Origin: Membranipora membranacea
Taxonomy: Eukaryota > Bryozoa > Gymnolaemata > Cheilostomatida > Membraniporidae
Reading direction: 5' to 3'
NCBI GenBank assembly: GCA_914767715.1
Contig: OU612075.1
Coordinates: 188,001-252,000 of the forward strand
DNA: 64,000 nt
A program made the position numbers and the translations under genes. Of the stretch, positions 21,776 through 40,193 are shown one piece after another. The notes under the pieces are model-generated. The model worked only from the letters and a program-made list of their open reading frames with translations, had not been told where the DNA came from and ran no database searches. The first letter of the stretch is position 1, and every line of letters begins with the position of its first letter.

Positions 21776-24521
21776 ATGGCTGCAGCTAGTGACATTATGG
21801 AGTATCCGATAAAGTTTGACAGTGAAGGCTCACTAATCTGGGACATGAGTACACTAGAGAATCATCTGATAGAACTCAACTACAATCAGACTGATTTCCT
21901 CAGGCTAACTGAGTGCCTGACTCTGGAGAGAGGTTCTGGGTCGTTTAGTTTTAACATCAGAGTTCGCTTACAGAATCAGGAGAGAGAAGATGTGAAGTAT
22001 TGTAGTCTAGATGAACTGATTGATCATGATGATGTTTTGAGAATATTACTTCAGTCTCTAAGTGATGAGGACAGGATTAGATTACTTCATATTGAGACGT
22101 CACCAGGTATCTGTTATACACTACTTCACTATATAGTTTATCAGGGTAAGACAGAGATAATGCTGACAATATTAGAGCTAGTTAGAGAGGATCTACACTA
22201 TGACTTACTCTGTGTACAGGAGGAGATTGTACACAAGGGTACACCGATCCACTTTGTATGTACGGCTAATAAGCCTGATGTATTAGAGGAAATAATCAGA
22301 CTTACCTCCGCTCATACATGGTATAAACTTCTACAGATACCTGGTGGATACAGACGAACACCTTTACATTGGGCAGCATGGTATGGTCATACACAATGTA
22401 TCAGGATTATCGCTGACTCTGTAACAGCTGATCAGCTCATCTACTTACTGAGGATAACAGACAAGTTTGGACGCACACCTGTACAGCTGGCAGCACTACG
22501 TAACGAGCAGGAATCAGTGAAGCTTCTACAGGATTATCAGACTAAAGCTCTCATAGACATAGCTCTACTACAAACTGATTATACAGGTGATCATATTCAT
22601 CAAGTTTTATTATTATATACTGACTGTTAAAAATAAATGTGTTGTTAGTTTTTTTGGGAAAATAAATAGTCATTATAAATTATCTGCAATTTGTTTGTTC
22701 TTTCTTCCCAACACTTAGCAGATTATTCAAAATTCAGTTTAAAATAAGACAGGGCAATACAATATGTCAAAAATAGACAGAAATAACCAAGTAAATTTCC
22801 TGTTTTCGTCTGTCTGTGTGACCTTGAGCAACCCTTTGTTGTCACTCCCTGGGATGATGAGAAGCTTAATTATGACGCTATCATCAATCATCATTTTATA
22901 AAGACAGACCTTGATCTGATGTCTGAAGTAGAAAGTGTTTATTGTCTATCAACCTGCAAACCTGCTGCAGGCGTTACATCAATTGATAGCATTGATAACC
23001 AGTACATTTTGGTTAAAAGTTATAATATAATTGGCCAAAAGTTAAAGAGTTTGGGATTTAGGGAATTTCCATCCCTTTCTGTATGTACTGTGTACTAAAA
23101 TTGTGCGGTTACATAGCTCTGAATAAATTCTAAAATAAGAGACAACACGAACTTTCGCAATTAAATTGATTAAGAATTACCTCAATATCATTGCTTGTCT
23201 ATGTTATGAATTGTGGAAAATGTATAAAAATTGACCTCCAATATTCAATGATTAGTATTGACTCTATTTCAACTCACAGTTAGAGAAGAACAGATACAAC
23301 AGATCATAGACCGAGAGCCGTTATCACCTGGTCAGATCGAAGAGTTGTCTCCCTATAGTCCTCAGTATGTGATTCCACACAACCAGACTAAGAGTAAGAG
23401 GTATGGACTGATCCTCTACAGCACTGAGGACAGACACGGAGCTGAGGAAGAAGCGGAGAACTTCAAACAAGCTTTAGAGACCGCAGGATGTGTTGTCACT
23501 AAGTTAGAATGGTCACACACAGAAGAGCTGAGCAGTATGATAGACAGCTCACTAGAAGGGATGGTTGGTGACTGCTCTCTGCTGATTGTGGCTGTGATGA
23601 CTCATGGATACAGAGGAGCATTGAGAGGAAGTGATAACTCCGAGGTTCCAATCAACAACATTCTGTTCCAGCTAAACAACACCCTTCCGAAGCATGTACC
23701 ACTGGTAAGTTTCTTTTGCTAAAACTGAATTGTTGTGGGGATAAAAAAAGGTGAATAGCTGAGAGTGAATCTATTGCTTCTCAAACAGCTCTCAGTGAGT
23801 CCAAGTCTAATAATGACTTGCTTGACTGTATACCATCCTTTGACATGGTGGGTTCTCGGAGGATGTTTTCACCCTGAACTTCAGAACAAAACAAATAATA
23901 ATGAATCAAGAATCATTTTTCTGTTTTGTATATTTGATTAGCAAGATAATTAGTGACAATATTGTAGAAATATTGTTTAGATTTCTTTTTCAAACTCTGT
24001 CTGGAAAGGCATCATGGATAAATGGTTTTGATGATATTGAGTGGTTGTCGCAGTCATTTTTAGGCTCTCGTTGGCCAGTTTTGTTGATACACGAACCTAA
24101 CATTGTTCTTCAGGTCCCAATAAGTTCTCCATTTCTTACACAGGTGATGGTTATACAAGCCTGTCAGATATTCACCACACATGGAGTTGTACAACCACAG
24201 GATTACGAATCAGATCCAGCTACTCCAAGTCAAGTCATCGACCCACACAGCAACAAACACATAGTTCTACGCAGACCACACACAGTGCTGTTATTAGCTA
24301 CAGTGACAGGTGGTCTAGCTATCAGAGGGGCTTTTACAGGAGCCTTAGCAGATCAGATCAGAGCGGCTGATGGTAAGACAGATATATCCACCATGTTTAA
24401 TAGAGCTGTTAACAGCATGATAAGAAATGAGCCGGCTTGTGTTGGTCAGACACCAGAAATTAGAGCCACAACAGATAAAAATCTGATTCTACCCAGAGTC
24501 GATAACAATACAGCTGCATGA
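21776..24521 (+). CDS. Ankyrin-repeat caspase-like protease, copy B
   Basis: This gene has the same structure as copy A: exons 21776-22586, 23280-23704 and 24144-24521, joined in matching phases (1, then 0), giving 537 residues. The ankyrin region includes GRTPVQLAALRNEQ. The caspase-like region has catalytic His379 (VAVMTHGYRG) and Cys419 (VMVIQACQ) and a p10-like LLLATVTGGLAIRG segment. It lacks copy A's 14-residue internal repeat. Exons and introns are both nearly identical to copy A, with the two ATGs 4049 bp apart, so the duplication is recent. In the intron before exon 3 the frame is open from 23901 into exon 3, where copy A is interrupted; intron retention would not join it to the caspase frame through the stop after exon 2. 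Confidence 0.85.
22587..22637 (+). terminator. Possible alternative 3' end (intronic polyadenylation), copy B
   Basis: As in copy A, read-through of the first donor gives a stop at 22628-22630 followed by AATAAA at 22632-22637. The predicted ankyrin-only product is 284 residues. Confidence 0.4.
22787..23098 (+). other. Open frame of 103 codons inside intron 1 of copy B
   Basis: Counterpart of 18780-19091, same length, with a few base changes (for example a Tyr to Asp change near its start and a Gly to Val change near its end) and no frame break. Confidence 0.3.
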
Positions 24522-25005
24522 ATGGAGAATGTCAGCACGGTTAACTCTGTCTCTGATATGAAAACTATTATTTTATCCTTGAATACTGTTTAATCAATTA
24601 ATGTTTATTAGTAACACTGACATCAATAATAATGATACAATACAATATACATACTACTATATTTTGAGTAAGTCTCCTATACTGTCATATAACATACTAT
24701 ATTGTGAGTATGTCTCCTTTATTATATTACATTATTTTTTTGTAATATTTTGTCATATAACATACTATATCATTAAGCTAAAATTTACAAAATATTTTAT
24801 CTGGCTATCTGGATGACCAAAATACACATTATTTTACCTCACGAGGCATCATGTTAGGGCCCTAATGTTCATAATATTGATAGAGTGCATAGAGCGTTCA
24901 TAAGTTGCCTGTAAATAAAAGACGTCTGAAATAAGCTGCCATTGAATTTAAGTATTACACAATTCAGACTTATTGTTCTGATATTGATTGAGGGATTTTT
25001 TATGA
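24522..25005. other. Intergenic region between copy B and the copy C fragment
   Basis: The first part resembles the 3' flank of copy A. From about 24860 it resembles the 5' flank of copy B. No separate gene is seen. Confidence 0.4.
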
Positions 25006-25028
25006 GTCATGGAAAACTGTGGGGAAAA
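25006..25028 (+). promoter_or_regulatory. Conserved upstream element with two GGAAAA cores (copy C)
   Basis: Same 23-bp block as before copies A and B, kept in front of the truncated copy. Confidence 0.4.
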
Positions 25029-25138
25029 TTGGAACTGAGCGCAGCTTTATTTAAGGCTCAATACATAAATGAGCTAGTCACACAGGCATAACTTACACAG
25101 AATATTGACTACTTATTGAGGACTTCACCTGTGATAAA

Positions 25139-25502
25139 ATGGCTGCCGCTAGTGCTATTAAGGAATATTCCACACAACCAGACTAAGAGTAAGAGGTATG
25201 GTCTGATCCTCTACAGCACTAAGGACAGACACGGAGCTGAGGAAGAGGCGGAGAACTTCAAACAAGCACTGGAGACCGCAGGATGTGATGTCACCAAGTT
25301 AGAATGGTCACACACAGAAGAGCTGAGCAGTATGATAGACAGCTCACTAGAAGGGATGGTTGGTGACTGTTCTCTGCTGATTGTGGCTGTGATGACTCAT
25401 GGATACAGAGGAGCGTTTGCAGGCAATGAAGATTCTGAGATTCCAATCAACAACGTTCTTTTCCAACTTAAACATGCTCTTCCAAAACACGTACCACTGG
25501 TA
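25139..25502 (+). pseudogene. Ankyrin-caspase copy C, gutted fragment
   Basis: The promoter-like upstream sequence matches copy B. The first ten codons (MAAASAIKEY) match copy A rather than B. The sequence then jumps straight into the caspase exon at the HNQTKSKRYG region, so the N-terminal domain, ankyrin repeats and first intron are deleted. Read from the ATG, the fusion reaches a TAA six codons after the join. The p20 part stays open in another frame to the normal donor (CCACTG|GTAAGC at 25500/25501), keeps the His motif (MTHGYRG), and ends with a divergent stretch (AFAGNEDSEIPINNVLFQLKH). No p10 exon with the QAC cysteine follows; the next DNA is the ANKRD10 segmental duplication. It is probably a pseudogene derived from a third paralogue. 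Confidence 0.75.
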
Positions 25503-26730
25503 AGCTCCAAATAGTGTATTGTTAAATCCTTGGATAAGCTACCAATATTCGGCTCAAGCTTACTTTCATTTGACAACCATATACTGAGCAATAACCACCA
25601 CATGCATGAAGTAAGATTCCGCATTTGTAGACTAATTCTTCTAAATTCTAGTTCTAAATATATACCTTGATTACGGCAACTTCTGCATGCAACATGATGC
25701 TTTGAAGCCCAACTTAATCAATTCAAATTATTTTGGATGCCTGGAGACTCACAAGATCAGCCAAAATATTTTTTTGTTGCCCCTCATCAAGTAGTACTTC
25801 AGTTCATCATAAATATCTTCTAACGTTGAGGTATGAGATTCGACCAGAGTGTAATAAATAATAAAATTCTCAGAAACAGCGTAGCTAGCAATAAATCTTT
25901 TGCTTTATTCGTCCAGTACAGAATATCGTTATAAACTGTCCACTGAAAATAGAACTCACACATATATATGGATAAGACAAATACCATAACGACATCGTAA
26001 CTAGAGACTCACAACTTGAGTTATGCTGACCATGGAAAGTAATTATAAAACTTAGTAAACTAAAGACAGAACATGAAAATATTGGCAAATTTTTTTACAA
26101 GGTAAATAGGGTTAATATCAATACAAATTGATATGACTAGCAAATTTCTCAAAAGAAAATTGATGTGAAAAAAAACCTTTGCATCTTTGCATTGCAGAGA
26201 CAATGAATTGCACTTTGAAACTAACAAATTATCAAAAGAGTACTTTTGATCAAAGCTACACAAAACTAACAGTAGACAAATCTTAGAGAAAAAATCATGA
26301 GTGAGAAACGAACAACAAAGTTATCTGCATCTAATTATAGAGACAATATTGTCTGTTCTGAGATCCAAGTCACAAACATTGGGCTAACTAGAGTCAGCTT
26401 TATTGATGACTGTATTATTAAAAATGGTGCTCACTTTATAAATTCAAACACTACAGTAGAGACGGTTATGAATAATAACATTAAATATCAGCCTTGATTC
26501 AGAGATGGACTTAATAAAAACAAAGACAGCAAAATAATTGACTTACATATAGTACATACAGTATATTATATATGTATATATATTACAAAGGGATACTAAT
26601 ATACAAATGGCAGGATAAAATATTAACTATAGTGGATATTATACATTATTATACAGTAGTTTTCGGTGGGTTGAGACTGAGGGTTATCTTTGCTGCAAAC
26701 CAAGATACCTACACAGGTCGGTAATGAAGC

Positions 26731-33795
<7,065 letters not shown>

Positions 33796-36700
33796 ATGGC
33801 TACTGATGACAGGGCAGCAGAACGTGCTCTCTCTAGTCCTAACTGTGACAGATATAAATATGCACTGCCTTCAACTTTACCAAACATGAGGATCAAGAGT
33901 AGACTTGTCAATGAAATCAAATTTCAAAGGTAAGAAATATAATAATATTTATCCAATTATTATTATCTAACTATTAGGTAGGTTAATATTTTGCCTGTGT
34001 TAGCAAAGGTTGACAACGATTGATAAGGCTGAACCAGAGAAAAACCAACTCATTGGACGGAAAGACAAAAATTTCTTTGACAGAACTGCCAGGCCGGTGT
34101 GGTGGAATGATCGTTCATCTGTGGTTGTGAGATATTCTGATATATTGCCTGGATCAAGTCAGACTATGTCAGAAAAAATCACCTTAGACAGAAGGGCCCA
34201 GGTCTATCCCTATCCCTGCTTTCTAGTACTATCAGGTTGAGTTGGATTTATTGTTTCTGATTAATTTTCACCACACTTTTCCAGCCCACTGAAGAATACT
34301 AATGTTGGGTCCCCTACATACTATGGATCTCCGTCTCGGCTTCATACGCTGTTCAGATGTTACACATGGAGAGATGTCAAGGGTCATCTGAGTCAGACTA
34401 TAGGGAGAGGAGGGTTCGGCTCTGTCCACAAAGCCAGTATACACGGGTTTGACTTGGCTATCAAGAAGATGAGGTGAGCTAAAACCCGAATCACAAGTAA
34501 CTATGGATGTCATGACACATGGGGAAATAAAGTGAAAGTGTTCACTTCACACGATCATCCTAGCTTATAAGTCATTTAGTCTTGGTGCTCAGGCAACTCA
34601 GGTGCCATTCCAGCAATATATCAATACTTGTAACTGTGAGACATGGTTTATGATTGTCAGTTTATAATAACCAAAATAAAGAAAAACAGTAGAAATGCCA
34701 GGTTCGTTAACAAGAATATCACTGTCAGCAACCCGTTGTGATATCTCAAATAAGTAGCTATCGCTATGAAGAAAATAGTATTGACATGTATGTATCTAAT
34801 TTTAGATACACATTGATGAATAAGGCGGCGATATTCAGAAGTTTACAGTCGGAAAGGTTAGCCGTGTCTATAAGACATCGTAATATTGTGACTATCTACC
34901 ATGTCAACGACAGATCAGACCCGGCGTTTGTCATCATGGAGTATGTGGGTGAGTTGTTAAATTGAGTCATATATCCCCTAGCAATATGAGTGGAGGAAGA
35001 AGATTATCTCAAAACTGTTGGTTTTGCTATGGTTGATTTATGGATTATCGCTTTTCAACCATCTTTCTGTGAATACGTTTGAATTAAGTGACATTATAAT
35101 GCATTGAGATCTGGCTGAAGGGACCAATTTTCCTCCTTGTCTGAATTAACAGGAGTTCTGAATTATAAAGTTTGAATAAACCAGCTTAGACTTCTAAGCT
35201 GCGTTAAATTTGCCTGGCTGCAGTGCAGAGATAATATCCAAATTAACCACAGTAGTTAGATTAAAATATAATGGAGTTGCCCTCTTTATGTCAGTGAAGA
35301 CACAACTTCGACCTAGTATCGTTTCTTCATTCTAGGACGGCACACATTGCAGCAGGTTATAGACCATGAAGGAGTAGCGAGTGAGCGGGTCCATCACTTC
35401 TCCTCTGATATAGCCAATGCTCTACAATACATCCATAGCCTAAAGATTGTACACTTAGATCTGAAGCCAAGTAATGTTCTTATCACGAATTATAATGTGG
35501 CAAAACTAGGTGAGTAGAATTACAATCCTGGATGCTCTAGTATAAATAATGATCAATGAGGGGGCAAAGTCTTTATATATACAACTAGAAACGGTAAACA
35601 TATTTGCAAGCAAATATAAAGGAATACAACCAATATATTTGAATATCGAGGTCATGTGACATCATAATTGATGATGTCATAAGACTCGGTATCTGCCAAA
35701 ACCCCGATCTCCCAAGTTTTAACTCAATCGCATGATGAGAACTGTTAATCGGCAGCAGTTTACTGTCTATGGCGACCATTTTGGATTTCGGGTCATGTGA
35801 CCTAAAAATTGATGATGTCATAAGATTCGGTATATGTCATAACCCCCATATCCCAAGTTGTAACTCAATCGCATGATGAGAACTGTTAATCGGCAGCAGT
35901 TTACTATCTCTGGCGGCCATTTTGGATTTCGGGTCATGTGACCTTAAAATTGATGATGTCATAAGATTCGGTATATGTCATAACCCCCTATACCCAAGTT
36001 TTAACTCAATCGCATGATAAGAACTGTTAATCGGCAGCCACTTCCTGTTTATGGTGGCCATATTGGATATCGGGTAACATGACATTGAAATTGATTATGT
36101 CATCAGATTCGGCATACAACATAACCCCAAAATCCCAAGTTTTAACTCAATCGCATAATAGGAGCTGTTAATCGGCAGCAACTTCCTGTTCATGGCAGCC
36201 ATGTTGGATATCGGGTCATGTGACTTCGAAGGTGATGATGTCATAAGATTCGTTATATGTCATTACCCCCATATCCCAAGTTTTAACTCAATCGCATGTT
36301 AGGAACTGTTAATCGGCAGCAATTCACTGTTTATGGCGGCCATTTTGTATATCGGGTCATGTGACGCTAAAATTGATGATGTCATAAGATTAGGTATATG
36401 CCATAACCCCCATATCCCAAGTTTTAACTCAATCGCATGATAAGAACTGTTAATTGGCAGCAGTTTACTGTTTATGGCGGCCATTTTGTATATCGGGTCA
36501 TGTGACATAAAAATTGATGATGTCATAAGATTCGGTATATGTCATAACCTCTGTATCCTAAGTTTCAACTCAATCGCATGATTCGTTCTCAAGATATGGT
36601 CAATATAAAGGTCAAAACGTCCTCCACTAACTAGTCTAATTAGCGGATATTACATAACAATTCAAAAATTCATTTTGTAATTTCTTAGGTAGACATATGG

Positions 36701-38847
36701 AACTATATTATCACAAAGTTCCATCCAATTCTGCCTGGTAGTTCTTGACTTATAGAAGCTAGAAAAGTGTTGCAATAATAATAATAACTAGAAACGGTAA
36801 AAATATTTGCCAGCAAATATGAAGTCATACAACCGACCATAATGATTTTCAAGTTCATGTGACATCAAAATTGAAGACATTATAAGATTCGGTATATGTG
36901 AAAACCCCCTTATCCCAAGTTTTAACTCAATCGCATGATAAGAACTGTCATAAGATTCGGTATATGTCAAAACCCCCATGTCCAAAGTTTTAACTCAATC
37001 GCATGATAAGAACTGTTAATCGGCAGCCACTTCCTGTTTTTGGCGGCCATTTTGTATATCGGGTCATGTGACATGAAAATTGATGATGTCATAAGATTCG
37101 GTATATGCCATAACCCCAATATCCAAAGTTTTAACTCAATCGCATGATAAGAACTGCTAATCGGCAGCCACTTCCTGTTTATGGCGGCCATTTTGGATAT
37201 CGGGTCATGTGACATTGAAGTTGATGATGTCATAAGATTAGGTATAAGTCAAAACCTCCAAATCCCAAGTTTTAACTTAATCGCATGATAAGAACTGTTA
37301 ATCGGCAGCCACTTCCTGTTTATGGCGGCCATTTTGGATATCGGGTCATGTGACATTGAAATTGATGATGTCATAAGATTCGGTATATGCCATAACCCCT
37401 ATATCCTTAGTTTCAACTCGATCGCATGATTGGTTCTCAAGATATCACCAAAAGAAAATCGAAAAACCATCCTCCACTAATTAGTGTAATTAGCAAGTAT
37501 TACATAACATTTCAAAATTTCGTTTTGCAATTTCTCATCTTGACATATGGGACTATGTTGTGACCATATATCATCAAATTCTGCCAAGTAGTTCTTGACA
37601 TATAGCCGAATGAAATTGGGTAAAAACGTTAAAAAAGGCAAAACCTCCTTCACTAATTAGTGTAATTAGCAAGTATTACATAACATTTTAAAATTTCATT
37701 TTGCAATTTCTCATCTAAACATATGGAGCTATGTTGTGACCAAGTAACAGCAAATTCTGTCTGGTAGTTCTTGACTTATAAAAGCTACAAAAAGTGTTGC
37801 GAGACGAATAATAATAATAAACTCAACCAAAACAAAAGTCATACAACTAAAAGTTGTATGACTAATAATAATAAACCCTACTAAAACAAAAGGAATACAA
37901 CTTTGTTGTATTCCTAATAATGCTTCTCAAGATTCAATCAGTCTTCTACTATGAGTGCAGATGTTACTGATACTACTGCATGTCTACTCTAAAGTGCACA
38001 CGCAGTGGTTTTTTTAATGGTTTTTGCAAATAGTGAAATACACAATCCAAAAGTCTTAAGTGTTATACAATAACGTTGTATAACAACAATCCTTCCTAAA
38101 GATGATCTGAAAATGTGAACCGAATCCATCGATTCCCAGTTATTATTATGATACAGGTGATTTTGGATGTGCGCAGAAGTTACACTGGGACGACACTTGT
38201 GATATTATAAGTCCAACTGGTCGCAGTGACATCACAGGCACAGTGGCGTATAGAGCCCCTGAATTACTGAGGGGGTGTCCCCCTTCTAACAAAGCCGACA
38301 TATACGCCTATGGCATCCTTGTATGGCAGATGCTAAGCTGCAAACTCCCCTACCATGGCAAGGTTGGTTGACATCACCATCTGTCATTGCGATTTGGGCA
38401 TAATGTCATTTTTCCAAATGGGAGACACATGGGATGAGGTCTGGCACTGAAAGCCGATTCATTAAGTTTGCTTATCAGGTTGATGAGGAGTGACAAGGAA
38501 ATCTATAGCATCTCTCATTTTAGTTCAAAGCTTTTTTTCCAGCTTTCCATTTGATCAGGGCTATAGTCAAATAGAACCTTTGTTCGGTGTCGTTCCAGGA
38601 TACACATGTGGTGATATTCTCAGTTGTGGCTCACAACCTCCGACCTTCAGTTAGTAGTATAGACAGCAGTGAGAGTGACCTTGTGACCTTATGTCAGCGG
38701 TGCTGGTCAGCTGACCCTGACCTTCGACCTGAGGCAGCTCTTATTATATCACAGCTGGGGAGTATAAGCTGTCACCAGGCAGGAGATAAACGAGGACGGG
38801 TATCACAGTTTGCTACGAGCAATCCACCTGTGATGCAGCCCTTATAG
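33796..38847 (+). CDS. MOS: MOS serine/threonine kinase
   Basis: Seven exons: 33796-33929, 34009-34225, 34295-34473 (this boundary and the previous donor are uncertain), 34806-34948, 35336-35509, 38157-38362 and 38599-38847. The total is 1302 bp in one frame, 433 residues. The kinase domain spans about 150-405: glycine loop IGRGGFGSVHKA, ATP lysine in LAIKKM (about 174), catalytic IVHLDLKPSNVLI (Asp about 266), DFGCAQKL, AYRAPELLRG, KADIYAYGILVWQM, VVAHNLRPSVS and RCWSADPDLRPEA. HLDLKP in place of HRDLKP, DFGC and the C-lobe motifs are MOS-type. MOS is the MAPKKK that activates MEK/MAPK in meiotic oocytes. The roughly 120-residue N-terminal extension is unrecognised. Vertebrate MOS is intronless, unlike this gene. 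Intron 5 is filled by a 141-bp-repeat array. Confidence 0.88.
35583..37926 (-). mobile_element. Composite elements with 141-bp tandem monomers in MOS intron 5
   Basis: The marker gatgatg (or gattatg) recurs at 35670, 35811, 35952, 36093, 36234, 36375 and 36516, giving an exact 141-bp period; a second block has it at 37082, 37223 and 37364. Each block begins near an 'aactagaaacggtaaa' motif (35585 and 36787) and ends in a non-repeated part with 'tcaagaactacc'-like complement and (TAA)n. The far end (37840-37926) has hairpins with arms such as GGAATACAAC/GTTGTATTCC. The strand given is relative to the copies in GPT intron 2. This layout suggests a non-autonomous element with a central tandem array; the class is not proven. 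Because 141 = 3 x 47, long open frames cross the monomers; they are not called as genes. Confidence 0.75.
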
Positions 38848-40193
38848 CTTCTGATCCCTTTTTATGGTAGTAATTAATTTCTAATCTGACCAAATACTTT
38901 TTCTGGTGTATGATTTTTTCTAGTCAAAGTGCTTGTACTATTGTATATCTCATAACCAACGTCAAAACAAATCTTGCAAGTGGAACTAAATCAAATCATG
39001 TGACTTGTTTTAACATTGCTTGCTGTGTATAGCACACTTTCAGCCTTTTTAACTCTATCAACTGTTTTTCTCGGGCATGTTCCCAGCCAGCAGCTCTGTT
39101 ATAATACATACTATTTTTATCAGTCAAATTTTTTATGGTGAAGTTAACTTCTCCTGACAGGAACTGCAGTTGTTTTGTTGAGTTTTTGTTTTTATCAGCC
39201 AATATTTGTACACTTATAAAACACATCACTTAACGAGATAATAAAAACTTGGAAATTGGTTCTATAAAGTTAAATAATGTTAAATAACTGGGGTTTGATG
39301 AGCGGATTATGCATGAAATTTGTCAAAAATTGACACATTTGTAAATCGATGATAAAACAGCAGTTTTTTGGGTTCCATATTTGTACAAGTGGAGTTGAGG
39401 GAGGACGAGATTTCTGATTATGCATCATCAAAATAATATAAAACATGAGGTAAGACTGACAGTAAAAACCTTTAGTTAGTTTGTCTTGTCATCGTTGAGA
39501 TTTGGCATGGGATGGGTGTACAATCTTCTCTGTATACACTGATACACTGATACACTAGATCCACATCCTGTAAAACAGAATCAGCCAGATAACATTCAGG
39601 TAGACAAAAGCTAATGAGAAATAGTGATAGGATAAAGAGGAAGATCTCAATGAAGCTGCCGTGTCTATGTGTATAGATGGTAGAGTTATAGTCAACAATA
39701 CAGATTTGTGATAGCTGCATAATGTCGTGTCAAGGAGGAGGAGGCAAATCCCAATATTTGGTGCACTCCTCGATAGAAAGCACAATTAGTTGGTGGCCCG
39801 ATTACTATTCACTGTCAGTTGTGGCCACATGAGATTTGGGTTTGAGCGTCACTTGTATCCACGGATTTATCTAATCCAGCGGTGTTCTCTGGGGAATACA
39901 CAAACCTAAACAGATCAGTTGTGAACAACTTTCGTATACCTTCCATATTGACAGTGAGTTATTCTGCTAATGCACATACAGGGGACTAGGTACTCACATA
40001 GGCAGGTGACCCACATAGGCAGGTGATCAATATGGGTATGCGACTTGAACCCCAAAGGGGTGATTTATTACCTAGGTCGCATCTGTAAAGTATTGTTCAA
40101 TGAGGCAAACTGAGAAATCATCTAACATACCAAATGGCCAAGACAGTTATATAATTTATCATTCTAACCTGTTCTGCAGGATAAGTTCTGTAG
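38848..40193. other. Convergent intergenic region MOS / DCTD
   Basis: No gene is called. On the minus strand 39472-39720 is open and includes a strongly hydrophobic stretch (IFLFILSLFLISFCL) after an acceptor-like CATTATGCAG, but no start, partner exon or family is evident. Confidence 0.35.

Noticed and set aside
23901-24143. Open frame in intron 2 of ankyrin-caspase B running into exon 3
   Set aside because: Copy A's intron is interrupted, and the caspase alignment joins exon 2 directly to the VMVIQAC segment, so this is treated as intron.
35585-37233. Minus-strand frames with a repeated 47-residue peptide
   Set aside because: The 141-bp monomer length is divisible by three, so open frames arise mechanically; no start, conserved end or splice context supports a gene.
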